Source: a bacterium CG_4_9_14_3_um_filter_65_15 (GTDB taxonomy: Bacteria > Krumholzibacteriota > Krumholzibacteriia > LZORAL124-64-63). From it: a stretch of 55,414 nucleotides of DNA. A program made the position numbers and the translations under genes. The first letter of the stretch is position 1. Each line of letters opens with the position of its first letter. Below are positions 1-11,205 of this stretch, in pieces. The stretch is taken from assembly GCA_002790835.1 (NCBI GenBank), contig PFVX01000004.1, positions 1-55,414 on the forward strand, written 5' to 3'. A model generated the notes under the pieces. That model had not been told where the DNA came from. It saw only the letters and a program-made list of their open reading frames with translations, and did not search any database.

Positions 1-138
1 AAACGCAGCTTAACTTCCTGGTTTTCCAGGGCCAACGAGGTTTTTCTTTTTCTTTGATGCCGGATCACGATGCCCAAGCAGGACGGGGCCGCCGCAATGG
101 CGACCCCGACGGAAGCGGGAGACCGGGCGAGGGGCCGG

Positions 139-483
139 TCAGCCCACCAGACTGAACCGGTGCAGGACCTCTTCCAGCAGGTATCCCTCTTCACCTGAAA
201 CGTTGACGAACTTGAACCCGATGCGGAAAAACCGCGGATTCTGATCCTGGTTGCACCAAACCGTTTCGGCCATGAGGATCATCTCGGAGCGGTTTTGAAC
301 CATACCCGGCAAGTGGATGCGGATGTTCAGTCGGTGTCCGGGGGTCTTGGGTGTGTCGGCTACGACCATCATGCCGTCACAGGTGATATCGACGATCCGT
401 CCGATGGCCCGCCCGTTCTCCTCGTCCACGGCCTTGACGCTGTGGGGGGTATTCTTCCGGGGCCTGTTGCGCATGTCCATCAT
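139..483 (-). CDS. PilZ-domain protein (putative c-di-GMP receptor)
   Basis: A 114-residue single-domain protein that fits PilZ, the c-di-GMP-binding beta-barrel. Visible are an N-terminal basic RxxxR stretch (R5-R9, within MRNRPRKN) and a DITCDG motif that corresponds to the (D/N)xSxxG signature with Thr in place of Ser. The later 'RIGFKFVNVSGEE' segment is typical of the last PilZ strands. No output domain is attached, so it would act by binding a partner. The start at 483 follows AAAGGG on the minus strand; an ATG one codon inside is equally possible. It lies 72 bp downstream of the transporter on the same strand and may be co-transcribed. The family call is fairly secure; ligand binding is inferred. 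Confidence 0.8.
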   Translation of the reverse strand: MMDMRNRPRKNTPHSVKAVDEENGRAIGRIVDITCDGMMVVADTPKTPGHRLNIRIHLPGMVQNRSEMILMAETVWCNQDQNPRFFRIGFKFVNVSGEEGYLLEEVLHRFSLVG

Positions 484-555
484 GACAACCCTTTCGTTGG
501 CTCAGTGTCCTGGCCGGAATTATCGGCCGCAGAGGTGTTCGACTTTACGGTGGAT

Positions 556-1851
556 TTAAAACCCGGATGCGGTTTTTTCGGGATCCGCTTCGGCGGCGAG
601 TTTCTTTTGCCGCCTGCCCAGGGCCAGGGAGATGCCCGCCCACACCACAGCGGCGGGAGCGGCGACCCAGGCGGCGCCGACGGCCGGAATCAGCCGGGAT
701 GACAGGCCTGCGCCCAGGGCGTCTCCGCCGCGATAGACGAAGGTGTCGATGAAGTTCTTGGCCTTGTAGCGGTCCTCCCGCCCCACCACCGTGAACAGTG
801 TCTCCCTGGCCGGCTTGGCCAGGGCGTAGTTGCCGGAACGCCGCAGCACCTGGAAGGCCACCAGCACCGTCAGGGTGGGCCAGGCGCCCAGGACCACGAA
901 TCCGCTCGCGGTGATGACGGGTAACAAGGCCAGGACGGGGCCGCCGCCCAGCCGGCGCAGCAAGCGACCGGTGGCCAGGAGCTGGCAGCCGAGAGTCAGG
1001 ACGTTGGTCAACAGGTCGATCAATCCGAAGACCGTTGCGCGGGCCTCGCGCCCGCTGATTTCGGCGGCGACGATCCGGGCCTGTTCGAAGTAGAGGAAGG
1101 TGGAGGTGAGGCTGTAGAAGAAGATGTAGGAACTGATACCCAGCAGATAGGGTGAGCGGGCGGTGCGGGTGATGCCGGCCAGGATTCCGCCATCACCCGA
1201 GTCCCGGGCCGCCGGTGGAACTGTGGGATTGAGGACCCGGAATTCATTCACCATCGCGCCCACGCAGCGCACGGCCAGTTCCAGCAGCAAGGCGCTCAGC
1301 AGCATGAGGTTGGGCCGGCCGACGACGCCCACCAACAGGCTGGTCGTCCCGCTGCCGCCGATGGCTCCGAGGGTTCCCCCGGCGGCCACCAGGCCGAAGA
1401 GTCGGCGGCTGCGGTCGTAGCCGAAGCCATCGGCCATGAAGGCCCAGAACAGGGAAACCGCGCACAGGTTGAAGACGCTGACCCACACGTAGAAGATGCG
1501 GCCGGTGAGCATGCTCGGTTGATCTTCGCCCAGCTTCACGGCCACGAAAAAGGCCACCAGGTTCAAGGCGAAGAAGCGCAGGGAGACCGGGATGAAAACC
1601 TCACGGGAATAACGCCGGACCAGCCAGCCTACCAGGGGCGCCACCAGGGCCATGGCCACCAGGGTGCCCATGAAGAGCCGGGGCAGGTTTTCCACGCCGC
1701 CGGCCAGGCCCATTTCCTCGCGCAGGGGCCGCAGAATGTAGTAGCTGCTCAGCAACAGGTAGTAGAGCAGGGCCGCGAGGAGGACGGTCTTCATCTCGAA
1801 CGGGGCGATGCCGAGGCGGGCCTGCAACCGGGTTTTGATTCTTTGGCGCAA
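556..1851 (-). CDS. ADP/ATP-carrier-like (NTP/NDP exchange, Tlc/MFS-type) membrane transporter
   Basis: A polytopic membrane protein with about 11-12 hydrophobic segments. The first segment reads YYLLLSSYYILRPLREEMG, very like the free-living bacterial relatives of the Tlc/Npt nucleotide carriers (MFS-like), and 'RLFGLVAAGGTLGAIGGS' is also typical. Many such proteins outside obligate intracellular bacteria have no proven substrate, so nucleotide exchange is only a family-level guess. The frame is open to a GTG at 1947, but the extra 32 residues are Pro/Arg-rich and unlike the family. I chose the TTG at 1851, which leaves about 24 residues before the first membrane segment; an ATG at 1794 is also possible. 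No start has a strong ribosome site. It diverges from hpd. Confidence 0.72.
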   Translation of the reverse strand: MRQRIKTRLQARLGIAPFEMKTVLLAALLYYLLLSSYYILRPLREEMGLAGGVENLPRLFMGTLVAMALVAPLVGWLVRRYSREVFIPVSLRFFALNLVAFFVAVKLGEDQPSMLTGRIFYVWVSVFNLCAVSLFWAFMADGFGYDRSRRLFGLVAAGGTLGAIGGSGTTSLLVGVVGRPNLMLLSALLLELAVRCVGAMVNEFRVLNPTVPPAARDSGDGGILAGITRTARSPYLLGISSYIFFYSLTSTFLYFEQARIVAAEISGREARATVFGLIDLLTNVLTLGCQLLATGRLLRRLGGGPVLALLPVITASGFVVLGAWPTLTVLVAFQVLRRSGNYALAKPARETLFTVVGREDRYKAKNFIDTFVYRGGDALGAGLSSRLIPAVGAAWVAAPAAVVWAGISLALGRRQKKLAAEADPEKTASGF

Positions 1852-2004
1852 CAGGTTTCCGTCCGTCGGTGGGATTGATCGCCGGATGCCTCCTGCGCAT
1901 GGTGCCTGCCGGAGTTGCCCAGGGCAAGGCCAGGTTGACAAAACCACCTGCTGGAATTAAAGGTATAACTTTGTCCGAATTCACGTCATTCCGGGAGAAG
2001 GTGC

Positions 2005-3081
2005 ATGGAGCAGCTCGTGGGAAAGGTCCATCATGTGGAACTGGTGGTGGGAAACGCCAAACAGGCGGCCTACTACTACCGCAAGGCTTTCGGTTTCGAC
2101 CAGGTCGCCTACCGGGGACCCGAGACCGGGGACCCGACCCGGGCTTCCTATGTCCTGCGCCAAGGGGACATCTGGATGATCTTGACGACGCCTCTGCACC
2201 ACCTCGATTCCCTGAACAACTGGTTGACCCTGCACGGAGACGGCGTGCGGGACATCGCCCTGGAGGTCGCGGACGTGGATGCGGCCTACGCTCACGCCGT
2301 CGCGGGCGGGGCCGTCGGCGAAGCTCCTCCCCGTGACCATCAGGACGCCGCGGGGACCGTCCGGACGGCCACCATCCGGACCTTCGGCGAGGTCCTGCAC
2401 ACCATGGTGCAGCGCCGGGATTATCCGGGCTTCCTGCCCGGTTTTGCGCCATGCGAGGTGCGGGGCATCCCCACCGGGTTGACCTTCATCGATCACATCG
2501 TCGGCAACGTGGAGGACCGCCAGATGGAGCGGTGGGTGGACTGGTACGACCGCACCCTGGGTCTGGGCCGGTTCGTCTCCTACGACGACAAGGATATCTC
2601 CACCGAATACACAGCCTTGCGCAGCACGGTGGTCGCCTCCGCGGACCGGGTCCTGAAATTTCCCCTCAACGAGCCGGCCGACGGCTTGCGCAAGAGCCAG
2701 ATCCAGGAATACATCGACGCCAACGTGACCGCCGGGGTGCAGCACATCGCCTTGGCCTGCGACGACATTCTGGCCGCCATCACCGCACTGCGGGCCAACG
2801 GGGTCGAGTTCCTGACCGTTCCCCGGGGATATTATGGTAACCTCTGGGATCGCGTGGGCGAGATCGGCGAGGACCGCGACCGCGTGCGGGACCTGGGCAT
2901 TCTCGTGGACCGCGACGACCAGGGTTACCTGCTGCAGTTGTTCACGCGGCCGGTGCAGGATCGTCCCACCCTGTTCATCGAGATCATCCAGCGCCGCGGC
3001 AGCAACAGCTTCGGCAAGGGCAACTTCAAGGCGCTGTTCGAGACCATCGAGCAGGAGCAGGCCCTGCGCGGGAATCTCTAA
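2005..3081 (+). CDS. hpd: 4-hydroxyphenylpyruvate dioxygenase
   Basis: Converts 4-hydroxyphenylpyruvate to homogentisate using O2 and Fe(II), the second step of tyrosine breakdown after transamination. The 358-residue length is normal for the family. Two glyoxalase-fold halves are visible: the first begins HHVELVVGNAKQAAYYYRKAFGF (residues 9-31), and the C-terminal half carries the iron triad H164 (FIDHIVGNV), H247 (VQHIAL) and E326 (LFIEIIQRRG). The start has GGGAGAAGG upstream. A TATAAC box at 1964-1969 could be the -10 element, but the TTGACA at 1935 is 23 bp away, too far for a standard promoter. First gene of a five-gene tyrosine catabolic operon. Confidence 0.97.
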   Translation: MEQLVGKVHHVELVVGNAKQAAYYYRKAFGFDQVAYRGPETGDPTRASYVLRQGDIWMILTTPLHHLDSLNNWLTLHGDGVRDIALEVADVDAAYAHAVAGGAVGEAPPRDHQDAAGTVRTATIRTFGEVLHTMVQRRDYPGFLPGFAPCEVRGIPTGLTFIDHIVGNVEDRQMERWVDWYDRTLGLGRFVSYDDKDISTEYTALRSTVVASADRVLKFPLNEPADGLRKSQIQEYIDANVTAGVQHIALACDDILAAITALRANGVEFLTVPRGYYGNLWDRVGEIGEDRDRVRDLGILVDRDDQGYLLQLFTRPVQDRPTLFIEIIQRRGSNSFGKGNFKALFETIEQEQALRGNL

Positions 3082-3099
3082 CCGGACGGAGTCACAGCC

Positions 3100-4272
3100 A
3101 TGCCTTTCTACCACCGGCTGGGTCGGATTCCTCCCAAGCGCCACACGGTCTTCCCCAATCCCGACGGGGGGATCTACTACGAGCACCTCATGGGGAACCT
3201 CGGGTTTACCGGCCTCCAGTCGCTGCTCTACTCCATCCGACGCCCCACCACCGTCCGCTCGGTTGAGGTGGCCTGGCGCAATCCGCGGACCCCGGAAGCG
3301 GACCCGGAAGCGCGCTGGGGCATGCGTCACCTGCGCACCCACGAACTGGCCTGCGGGCCCAGCCCGGTGCGCGACCGAGCCTGTCTGGTTTTCAACCGGG
3401 ACATCGCCCTGTTCCTGAGCAAGCCCGCCCAGGCCGACGCCTTCTTCTACCGCAACGCCGCCGCCGACGAACTCCTCTACATCACCCGCGGCGCGGGTCG
3501 CCTGGAGTCGCAGTACGGCGTTCTGGATTATGGCCCCGGTGACTATCTCGTCATCCCTCGGGGCATCATCCACCGCCTGGTCCCCGACGGCGGGGCGCAG
3601 ATCCACCTGGTGATGGAGAGCACGGGGCACCTGCGCACCCCCGACCGTTACCGCAACCGTCACGGGCAGCTCCTGGAGCACAGCCCCTATTGCGAAAGGG
3701 ACATCCGACCGCCGCATGAGTTGGAGGTGCACGACGAGACCGGGGAATTCGAGGTCATCATTCGCCGCTCCGAGGTGTGCCATCGGGTCGTGTTGGATCA
3801 CCACCCCTTCGACACCATCGGCTGGGACGGGTGCTACTACCCCTGGGCCTTCAACATCCACGACTTCGAGCCCATCGTGGGCCGCCTGCACCAGCCGCCT
3901 CCGGTGCACCAGACGTTCGCCGGCGACGGGTTCGTGGTCTGTTCCTTCGTGCCGCGGTTGTACGACTTCCATCCCGAGGCGGTGCCCGCGCCCTACAACC
4001 ATTCCAACGTTATGACGGACGAGATCCTCTACTACTGCAACGACGAGTTCATGAGCCGCAGCGGCATCGCCGAAGGCTCGCTGACTTTGCATCCGGACGG
4101 GTTGCCCCACGGGCCCCAGCCCGGCCGCACCGAGGCGTCCATCGGGGCCAAGGAGACCAACGAACTCGCGGTGATGATCGACACTTTCGCCCCCATGACC
4201 GTTGCCGCCGAGGCCCTCCCCTGTGAGGTTTCCACCTACGGGCGGTCCTGGCTGGAGGAGGACGACCGGTGA
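3100..4272 (+). CDS. hmgA: Homogentisate 1,2-dioxygenase (short bacterial type)
   Basis: Opens the ring of homogentisate to give maleylacetoacetate. The 390-residue cupin-type protein is shorter than the human and Pseudomonas enzymes (about 430-445). Visible signatures are PPPVHQTFAGDGFVVCSF, then DFHPEAVPAPYNHSNV and DGLPHGPQPG. Likely iron ligands are H301, E308 and H337; the spacing from the first His to Glu is slightly longer than in the human enzyme, as in the short bacterial clade. An N-terminal YHRLGRIPPKRHT stretch is also typical. It starts 18 bp after hpd, with GGACGGAG upstream, and its TGA overlaps the GTG of the next gene. Function is strongly supported by the neighbours hpd and fumarylacetoacetase. 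Confidence 0.95.
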   Translation: MPFYHRLGRIPPKRHTVFPNPDGGIYYEHLMGNLGFTGLQSLLYSIRRPTTVRSVEVAWRNPRTPEADPEARWGMRHLRTHELACGPSPVRDRACLVFNRDIALFLSKPAQADAFFYRNAAADELLYITRGAGRLESQYGVLDYGPGDYLVIPRGIIHRLVPDGGAQIHLVMESTGHLRTPDRYRNRHGQLLEHSPYCERDIRPPHELEVHDETGEFEVIIRRSEVCHRVVLDHHPFDTIGWDGCYYPWAFNIHDFEPIVGRLHQPPPVHQTFAGDGFVVCSFVPRLYDFHPEAVPAPYNHSNVMTDEILYYCNDEFMSRSGIAEGSLTLHPDGLPHGPQPGRTEASIGAKETNELAVMIDTFAPMTVAAEALPCEVSTYGRSWLEEDDR

Positions 4273-5240
4273 AGCAGACGGTTCGCACCTTCATGGCCTC
4301 CCTGGTCGATTACGCGGGACTGTTTCCCCCTGCAGGCCTGGACATGGCCCCGGCCGTGAAGGAATACGGTCGCTGGTTGGCCGACCCCGCTGCCTGGATG
4401 CTGGGCCGCTTCATCGTGCCGGCGGGCCGGTTGCCCGAACTGGACGGCGTCCTGGCCGAGACGGGAATTACCGGCACGAGGCTCTATTCCGTGCTGGCCG
4501 GAAGTCGCGACGGGGTGGATGAGAGCCTGGCCGTCTTGAAGAAACAAGGCGAACTGGTGCGGGATTTCGAGGCCCGGCAGGCGGGATCGGCGGGGATCGA
4601 GACCCTGGAACTTCCCCTCCCGGCGCAGGTCTGTGCCGAGACCCCCGCCTTGCAAGCCTACCTGGCCGAGATGCTGGCTAAGGTGGTCGCCGCGGGGTTC
4701 GACGTGCAGACCGCTTATCTGGAAATCCCGCCCGCCGCCGACCCGGACCTGGTGGCTGCGGCCATCGTACGGGCTGCGGCCGATTACCGGGGAGCATCCG
4801 AGGACCGGGCCGAAAACCCGCCCCGCCTGGCCGCCAAGTTGCGCACCGGGGGAGTGACCCCGGAGATTTTTCCCGAAGCGGAGCGTGTCGCCGAGGTCCT
4901 GGCCGCCTGTGCCCGGCACGGACTGGCCTTGAAATTCACCGCGGGCCTGCATCATCCGGTGCGGCATCGGGCCGAGGCGCCGCCGGTCATGATGCATGGC
5001 TTCCTGAATGTCTTCGGGGCGGGTATGCTGGCTCACGATGGCCTGATGGGCGCCGACCTTGTCGCCTGCGTGGCCGAGACCGACCCCGAGGCTTTTGAGT
5101 TTTCCAGCCGGGGATTCGCCTGGCGGAACCACGAATTGTCCGGAGATCGCATCGCCGAACTGCGTCGTTACCTCCATGGCTTCGGCAGTTGCTCCTTCGC
5201 CGAGCCGGTGGCCGATCTCCAGGATCTGGGCCTGATCTGA
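4269..5240 (+). CDS. Uncharacterised conserved protein in homogentisate operon (DYAGLFPPA family)
   Basis: A 323-residue soluble protein with no domain I can name. It starts at a GTG overlapping the hmgA stop (GTGA), so it is translationally coupled. Distinctive segments are DYAGLFPPA near the N-terminus (residues 14-22), AKLRTGGVTPEIFPEAE in the middle, LKFTAGLHHPVRH, MHGFLNVFGAG, and GSCSFAEPVADL near the end. The conserved-looking Lys, Arg and His residues in KLRTGG and KFTAGLHHP suggest an enzyme binding an acidic substrate. It occupies the place where maleylacetoacetate isomerase would be expected, yet shows no glutathione-transferase features (no N-terminal thioredoxin fold, no SSxSxRVR-type motif). 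A role in this pathway is inferred from position only. Confidence 0.85.
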   Translation: MKQTVRTFMASLVDYAGLFPPAGLDMAPAVKEYGRWLADPAAWMLGRFIVPAGRLPELDGVLAETGITGTRLYSVLAGSRDGVDESLAVLKKQGELVRDFEARQAGSAGIETLELPLPAQVCAETPALQAYLAEMLAKVVAAGFDVQTAYLEIPPAADPDLVAAAIVRAAADYRGASEDRAENPPRLAAKLRTGGVTPEIFPEAERVAEVLAACARHGLALKFTAGLHHPVRHRAEAPPVMMHGFLNVFGAGMLAHDGLMGADLVACVAETDPEAFEFSSRGFAWRNHELSGDRIAELRRYLHGFGSCSFAEPVADLQDLGLI

Positions 5241-5270
5241 CGATCATCCGGCCTGCAGCAAAGGATTGTC

Positions 5271-6556
5271 ATGGAAGCCGTTCTCGATTCCGATGCCCGC
5301 TCCTTCGTGCCCGTTCCCGAAGCTTCGCACTTTCCCCTCTATAACCTGCCCTACGGCATCTTCAGCCCCTCGGCGGGGGAATCCCCGCGGGTGGGGGTGC
5401 GCATCGGCGACCATGTGCTGGACCTCTCCATCATCGCCGATATGGGGTTGCTGGAAGCGGCCGGCCTGCCGCACGGAATCTTCAGCCAGCCCTGGCTGAA
5501 CGCCTTCATGGAGCAACCGGCCGATAATCGGCGCCTGGTGCGAATCCTCATCCACGGTCTGCTGCGCGAGACCGAGCCCACCCTGCGCGACGACGAGAGC
5601 CTGCGCCGGCGGGCCTTGTTGCCGGCCGACTCGGTGACCATGCACATGCCGGTCATGATCCGTGACTACACCGATTTCTACTCCTCCCGCGAGCACGCCA
5701 CCAACGTCGGGATCATGTTTCGCGGCAAGGAAAAAGCCCTGATGCCCAACTGGCTGCACATGCCGGTGGGTTACCACGGTCGGGCCAGTTCGGTGGTCGT
5801 TTCGGAAACGGACATCGTCCGGCCCTGCGGTCAGACCGTCGCCGCCGACGGCACCGTGCCTGGATTCGGCCCGAGCCGTCTGCTGGACTTCGAGCTGGAG
5901 ATGGGTTTTCTGGTGGCCGGGGGAAACGCGCTGGGCGATCCGGTGAGCGTGGACGATGCCTGGGACCGGATCTTCGGCCTCGTGGTGGTGAACGACTGGT
6001 CCGCGCGGGACATCCAGAAATGGGAGTACCAGCCCCTGGGCCCCTTCAACGCCAAGAATTTCGCCACCAGCATTTCCCCCTGGGTCGTGACCATCGACGC
6101 CCTGGCCCCCTTTGCGTGCGCGGCGCCGGAGCAGGACCCGGAGCCGTTGCCTTACCTGCGGGAAAAGCAGCGCCGCACCTTCGACATCGATCTGCAGGTG
6201 GATCTGACCGCGAGCGGCCAGGAAGAAGCCCTGACCATCTGCCGGAGCAACTTCAAGCATCTGTACTGGACCATGGCCCAGCAGCTCGCCCACCACACCT
6301 GCACCGGCTGCAATCTGGGCACGGGAGATCTGCTGGCCTCCGGTACCATCAGCGGTCCCGACAAGGGAAGCTACGGTTCCCTGCTGGAAATCACGTGGCG
6401 CGGGACCGAGGCCATCGCGCTGCCCAGTGGAGGCAAGCGCAAGTTCCTGGCCGACGGTGACCGGGTGACCATGTCGGCGTTGTGCGAGAAGGACGGCCTG
6501 AGGCTGGGCTTCGGCGAGGTCACCGGACGCGTCCTGCCCGCCCGCACGGAGGCGAC

Positions 6557-6560
<4 letters not shown>
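5271..6560 (+). CDS. fahA: Fumarylacetoacetase
   Basis: Hydrolyses fumarylacetoacetate to fumarate and acetoacetate, the last ring-derived step of tyrosine catabolism. At 429 residues it matches the family (about 420). Residues matching the known active site are D135 and H142 in RDYTDFYSSREHATNVG, E208 and E210 in LDFELEMGF, D242 in VVNDWSARD and K262 in FNAKNF. YHGRASSVVVS and SGTISGPDKGSYGSLLE are family signatures. The start has AAAGGA 7 bp upstream. It lies 30 bp after the uncharacterised gene and its TGA overlaps the GTG of acetoacetyl-CoA synthetase, tying product release to product activation. Confidence 0.97.
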
Positions 6561-8506
<1,946 letters not shown>

Positions 8507-8522
8507 CCAGGCGAGGGTACCC

Positions 8523-10703
8523 ATGATCCGGGCAATCTTGATGCGAACATTCTTGACCGGGGCCGTGACGGTCCTGGGAATCGTGGGAGCTGCCGCTCCG
8601 GCAAACGCTGTCGAGGGCATGTTTCCCATGAGCGAGCTGGGCCGGTTGGACCTGACCGCCGCGGGGCTGGACGTCACCGCCGCCGACATCTTCAATCCCG
8701 ACGGGCTGGCCCTGGTTGACGGGATCGTGAAACTGGGCGGCTGTACGGGGGCTTTCGTTTCGGACCAGGGCCTGATCCTGACCAACCATCATTGCGGTTT
8801 TCGCGCCATCCGGGACGCCAGCACCGTCGAACACGACTACTTGGCCGAAGGTTTCTCCTCCGCCTCGTTCCAGGACGAGATCCCCGCCGCGGGCTACACG
8901 GTGCGCATCACCCAGAGCTACCAGGACGTGTCGAAGGAGGTTCTGGCGTCGATCACCGACGACCTGGATCCGGCAGAGCGAACGCGCGCCGTGGAAAAAC
9001 GGATGAAGCAGTTCAGCTTGGACTACGAGGCCGCCCATCCCGGCTTGCGGGCCGAGGTGAGCGAGATGGTCCCGGGCAAGAGTTACGTCCTGTTCGTCTA
9101 CACCTACCTCAAGGATGTGCGGCTGGTCTACGCGCCGCCTCAGGCCATCGGCAATTTCGGGGGCGAGGAAGACAACTGGATCTGGCCGCGGCACACCGGG
9201 GATTTTTCCTTCATGAGAGCCTACGTGGGGCCGGACGGCGAACCAGCCGCCTACCGTCCGGACAACGTTCCCTATCGGCCGCGCAGGGTGTTGCAGGTTT
9301 CCGGTCAGGGTGTGGAACCCGGCGAACCGGTTTTCACCTGCGGCTATCCCGGTCGGACCTATCGCCAGCGCTCCTCATCCTTCCTGGCCCACCTGAACCG
9401 CTGCACCATGCCCCTGACGGTGGACTGGTACACCTGGCAGATCGAATACCTGGAGGCTCTCGGCGCCGAGGACAGAGACCGCCAGCTGGCCCTGGCCTCC
9501 CGGGTCAGGGGCCTGCACAACACGGCCAAGAACTACCGCGGCAAGTTGCAGGGCATTGCACGGCTGGACCTGATCGCAGCCAAGCAGGCCCAGGAAAAGG
9601 AGCTGCAGGACTTCATCAGGGCCGACAAGGATCGGCGCCGGCGCTACGGAAACGTCCTGCCCGAACTGGAGAAATTCTACGCCGATCTGGGCAAGGTGAC
9701 CCCGTACGAGCTGTGGTTCGGTTGGCTGCGCCGCAGTCCCGAGGTCATGGGTGTGGCCCTGACCCTGTGGGAGAATGCCCGGGAAAGCGAAAAGCCCGAG
9801 GACGAACGCGACGCCGCCTCCATGGAGCGCAACCGGGATCAGACCTTGCGCGGTATGCAGATTGCCGCCGAACACTTCGAACCCCAGGCCGACCGGATGA
9901 TCCTGGCGGAACTGCTGCGCCGGGGTGCCGAGATCAAGCAGGTCCGCAAGGTGGAACGCCTGAAGCGGGTGCTGGGTGAGGATGGGCAGATTGAGGCCGA
10001 GGACCTGCTCGAACACCTGTTCAGCGATACGCGCCTGATGGATCCGGATTTCCTGGTTCAGGCCATGACCATGAGTCCCGCACAGTTGCGCGACATGCAG
10101 ATTCCCTTCCTTGATCTTGCGGCTGATCTCGACGATGAGTTCCAGCACATCAAGGAGGAGGGAAAGCGGCGCAAGGGATTGAGAGATCCACTGCTGGCCG
10201 CATTGGCGGAAGTCCGGGGCCAATTCCTGGGCAAGGATTTCATTCCCGACGCCAACGGCACCCTCCGCTTCTCCTTCGGCATCATCGAGGGTTATTCCCC
10301 GCGGGATGCGGTGCTGTACCAACCGTTGACCACGGTGCAGGGACTTCTGGAAAAGGCCACCGGTGATCCGGCCTACGCCCCGCCGGATGGAATGCGGGAA
10401 CTGATTGTCGCGAGGGATTTTGGTCCGTTTGCCGCTAGCGGCGGGAACGTCCCGGTGGATATCCTCTACAGCACCGACACCACCGGCGGCTGTTCGGGTA
10501 GCCCGGTGCTGGACGCCGGGGGACGGGTGGTGGGCCTCAATTTCGACCGGGCCTGGGAAGCGACCATCAACGACTTCGCCTGGGACCGCGCCTACAGCCG
10601 ATCCATCGGCGTGGACATCCGCTACGTGCTGTGGGTGACGTGGAAATTCGGACAGGGCGAACGCCTGCTGGAGGAGATGGGTATATCCGTCGCCCAGCCC
10701 TAG
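8523..10703 (+). CDS. S46 family dipeptidyl-peptidase, DPP11-like
   Basis: An exported serine peptidase of family S46 that removes N-terminal dipeptides. A signal peptide covers about residues 1-29, cleaved near ANA. The catalytic His lies in LILTNHHCGF (H89/H90) and the catalytic Ser is S658 in GGCSGSPV, where most relatives have GGNSGSPV. Eighteen residues after the Ser is R676 (GLNFDRAWE); in characterised enzymes Arg here marks DPP11 (Asp/Glu at P1) while Gly marks DPP7 (hydrophobic P1). The 726-residue length is normal. It starts 16 bp after aacS and could be the last gene of the tyrosine operon. Specificity is inferred from that single position. Confidence 0.93.
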   Translation: MIRAILMRTFLTGAVTVLGIVGAAAPANAVEGMFPMSELGRLDLTAAGLDVTAADIFNPDGLALVDGIVKLGGCTGAFVSDQGLILTNHHCGFRAIRDASTVEHDYLAEGFSSASFQDEIPAAGYTVRITQSYQDVSKEVLASITDDLDPAERTRAVEKRMKQFSLDYEAAHPGLRAEVSEMVPGKSYVLFVYTYLKDVRLVYAPPQAIGNFGGEEDNWIWPRHTGDFSFMRAYVGPDGEPAAYRPDNVPYRPRRVLQVSGQGVEPGEPVFTCGYPGRTYRQRSSSFLAHLNRCTMPLTVDWYTWQIEYLEALGAEDRDRQLALASRVRGLHNTAKNYRGKLQGIARLDLIAAKQAQEKELQDFIRADKDRRRRYGNVLPELEKFYADLGKVTPYELWFGWLRRSPEVMGVALTLWENARESEKPEDERDAASMERNRDQTLRGMQIAAEHFEPQADRMILAELLRRGAEIKQVRKVERLKRVLGEDGQIEAEDLLEHLFSDTRLMDPDFLVQAMTMSPAQLRDMQIPFLDLAADLDDEFQHIKEEGKRRKGLRDPLLAALAEVRGQFLGKDFIPDANGTLRFSFGIIEGYSPRDAVLYQPLTTVQGLLEKATGDPAYAPPDGMRELIVARDFGPFAASGGNVPVDILYSTDTTGGCSGSPVLDAGGRVVGLNFDRAWEATINDFAWDRAYSRSIGVDIRYVLWVTWKFGQGERLLEEMGISVAQP

Positions 10704-10707
10704 CGGC

Positions 10708-11088
10708 CTACTCCTCGGGCTTTCCCTCGTTCAACAGGGTTGCCACGGCGGACAGGAAGTCCTGGTTGGAAAAAGGCTTGGACATGGTGAAATCGGCGCC
10801 CAGCAGACGGGCCGACGCCAGATAGCTTTCCGGTTCGGAGCGTCCTCCGCCCGAGATCGCCATCACCTTGAGGCCGGGGTTCTCCCGCCGCAGGTCCATG
10901 ATGGTCTCGATCCCGTCCTTTTCGGGCATGATGATGTCGGTTACCACGAGGTCGGTATTGCTGCCCCGACAGGCTTCCACGCCCGCTTTGCCGTCCGGGG
11001 CGGAATCCACCTCGTATCCGGCGCGGCGCAGAACCTCGACGAGATATTCACGGACCAGGTCATCATCGTCGATAATCAGAATCTTCAT
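10708..11088 (-). CDS. Stand-alone response-regulator receiver domain (CheY-like)
   Basis: A 126-residue protein consisting only of a phosphoacceptor receiver domain. The acidic pocket is formed by the Asp cluster at residues 7-10 (MKILIIDDDD), phosphorylation is expected at D51 (VVTDIIMPEKDG), and the conserved switch residues are S79 (AISGGG) and K104 (SKPFS). No DNA-binding or enzymatic output is present, and no histidine kinase lies next to it, so its partner is unknown. It converges on the S46 peptidase gene with only 4 bp between stops, and no obvious terminator separates them. A run of G (GGGGGGG) lies about 5 bp before the start and may serve as the ribosome site. Confidence 0.92.
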   Translation of the reverse strand: MKILIIDDDDLVREYLVEVLRRAGYEVDSAPDGKAGVEACRGSNTDLVVTDIIMPEKDGIETIMDLRRENPGLKVMAISGGGRSEPESYLASARLLGADFTMSKPFSNQDFLSAVATLLNEGKPEE

Positions 11089-11205
11089 TCTCGGCCCCCC
11101 CGTTTCAGGATACCCATGCTGGATAGGGTCGATCTTTTCCCACCATACAGCGGGGACAATCCGCTGGCAATGTCCATTTGAGAATGGATTGCAAAAAATA
11201 TGAAA

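Noticed and set aside
1-138. Left edge of the window
   Set aside because: Contains a T-rich stretch but no hairpin, gene start or RNA that I can support.
1935-1969. TTGACA and TATAAC as one promoter for hpd
   Set aside because: The two boxes are 23 bp apart, too far for a standard sigma70 promoter. Only the TATAAC may be used.
1981-4110. 709-residue antisense open frame across hpd and hmgA
   Set aside because: The plus-strand genes are intact, conserved enzymes; the antisense frame is a GC-rich shadow with no recognisable domain.
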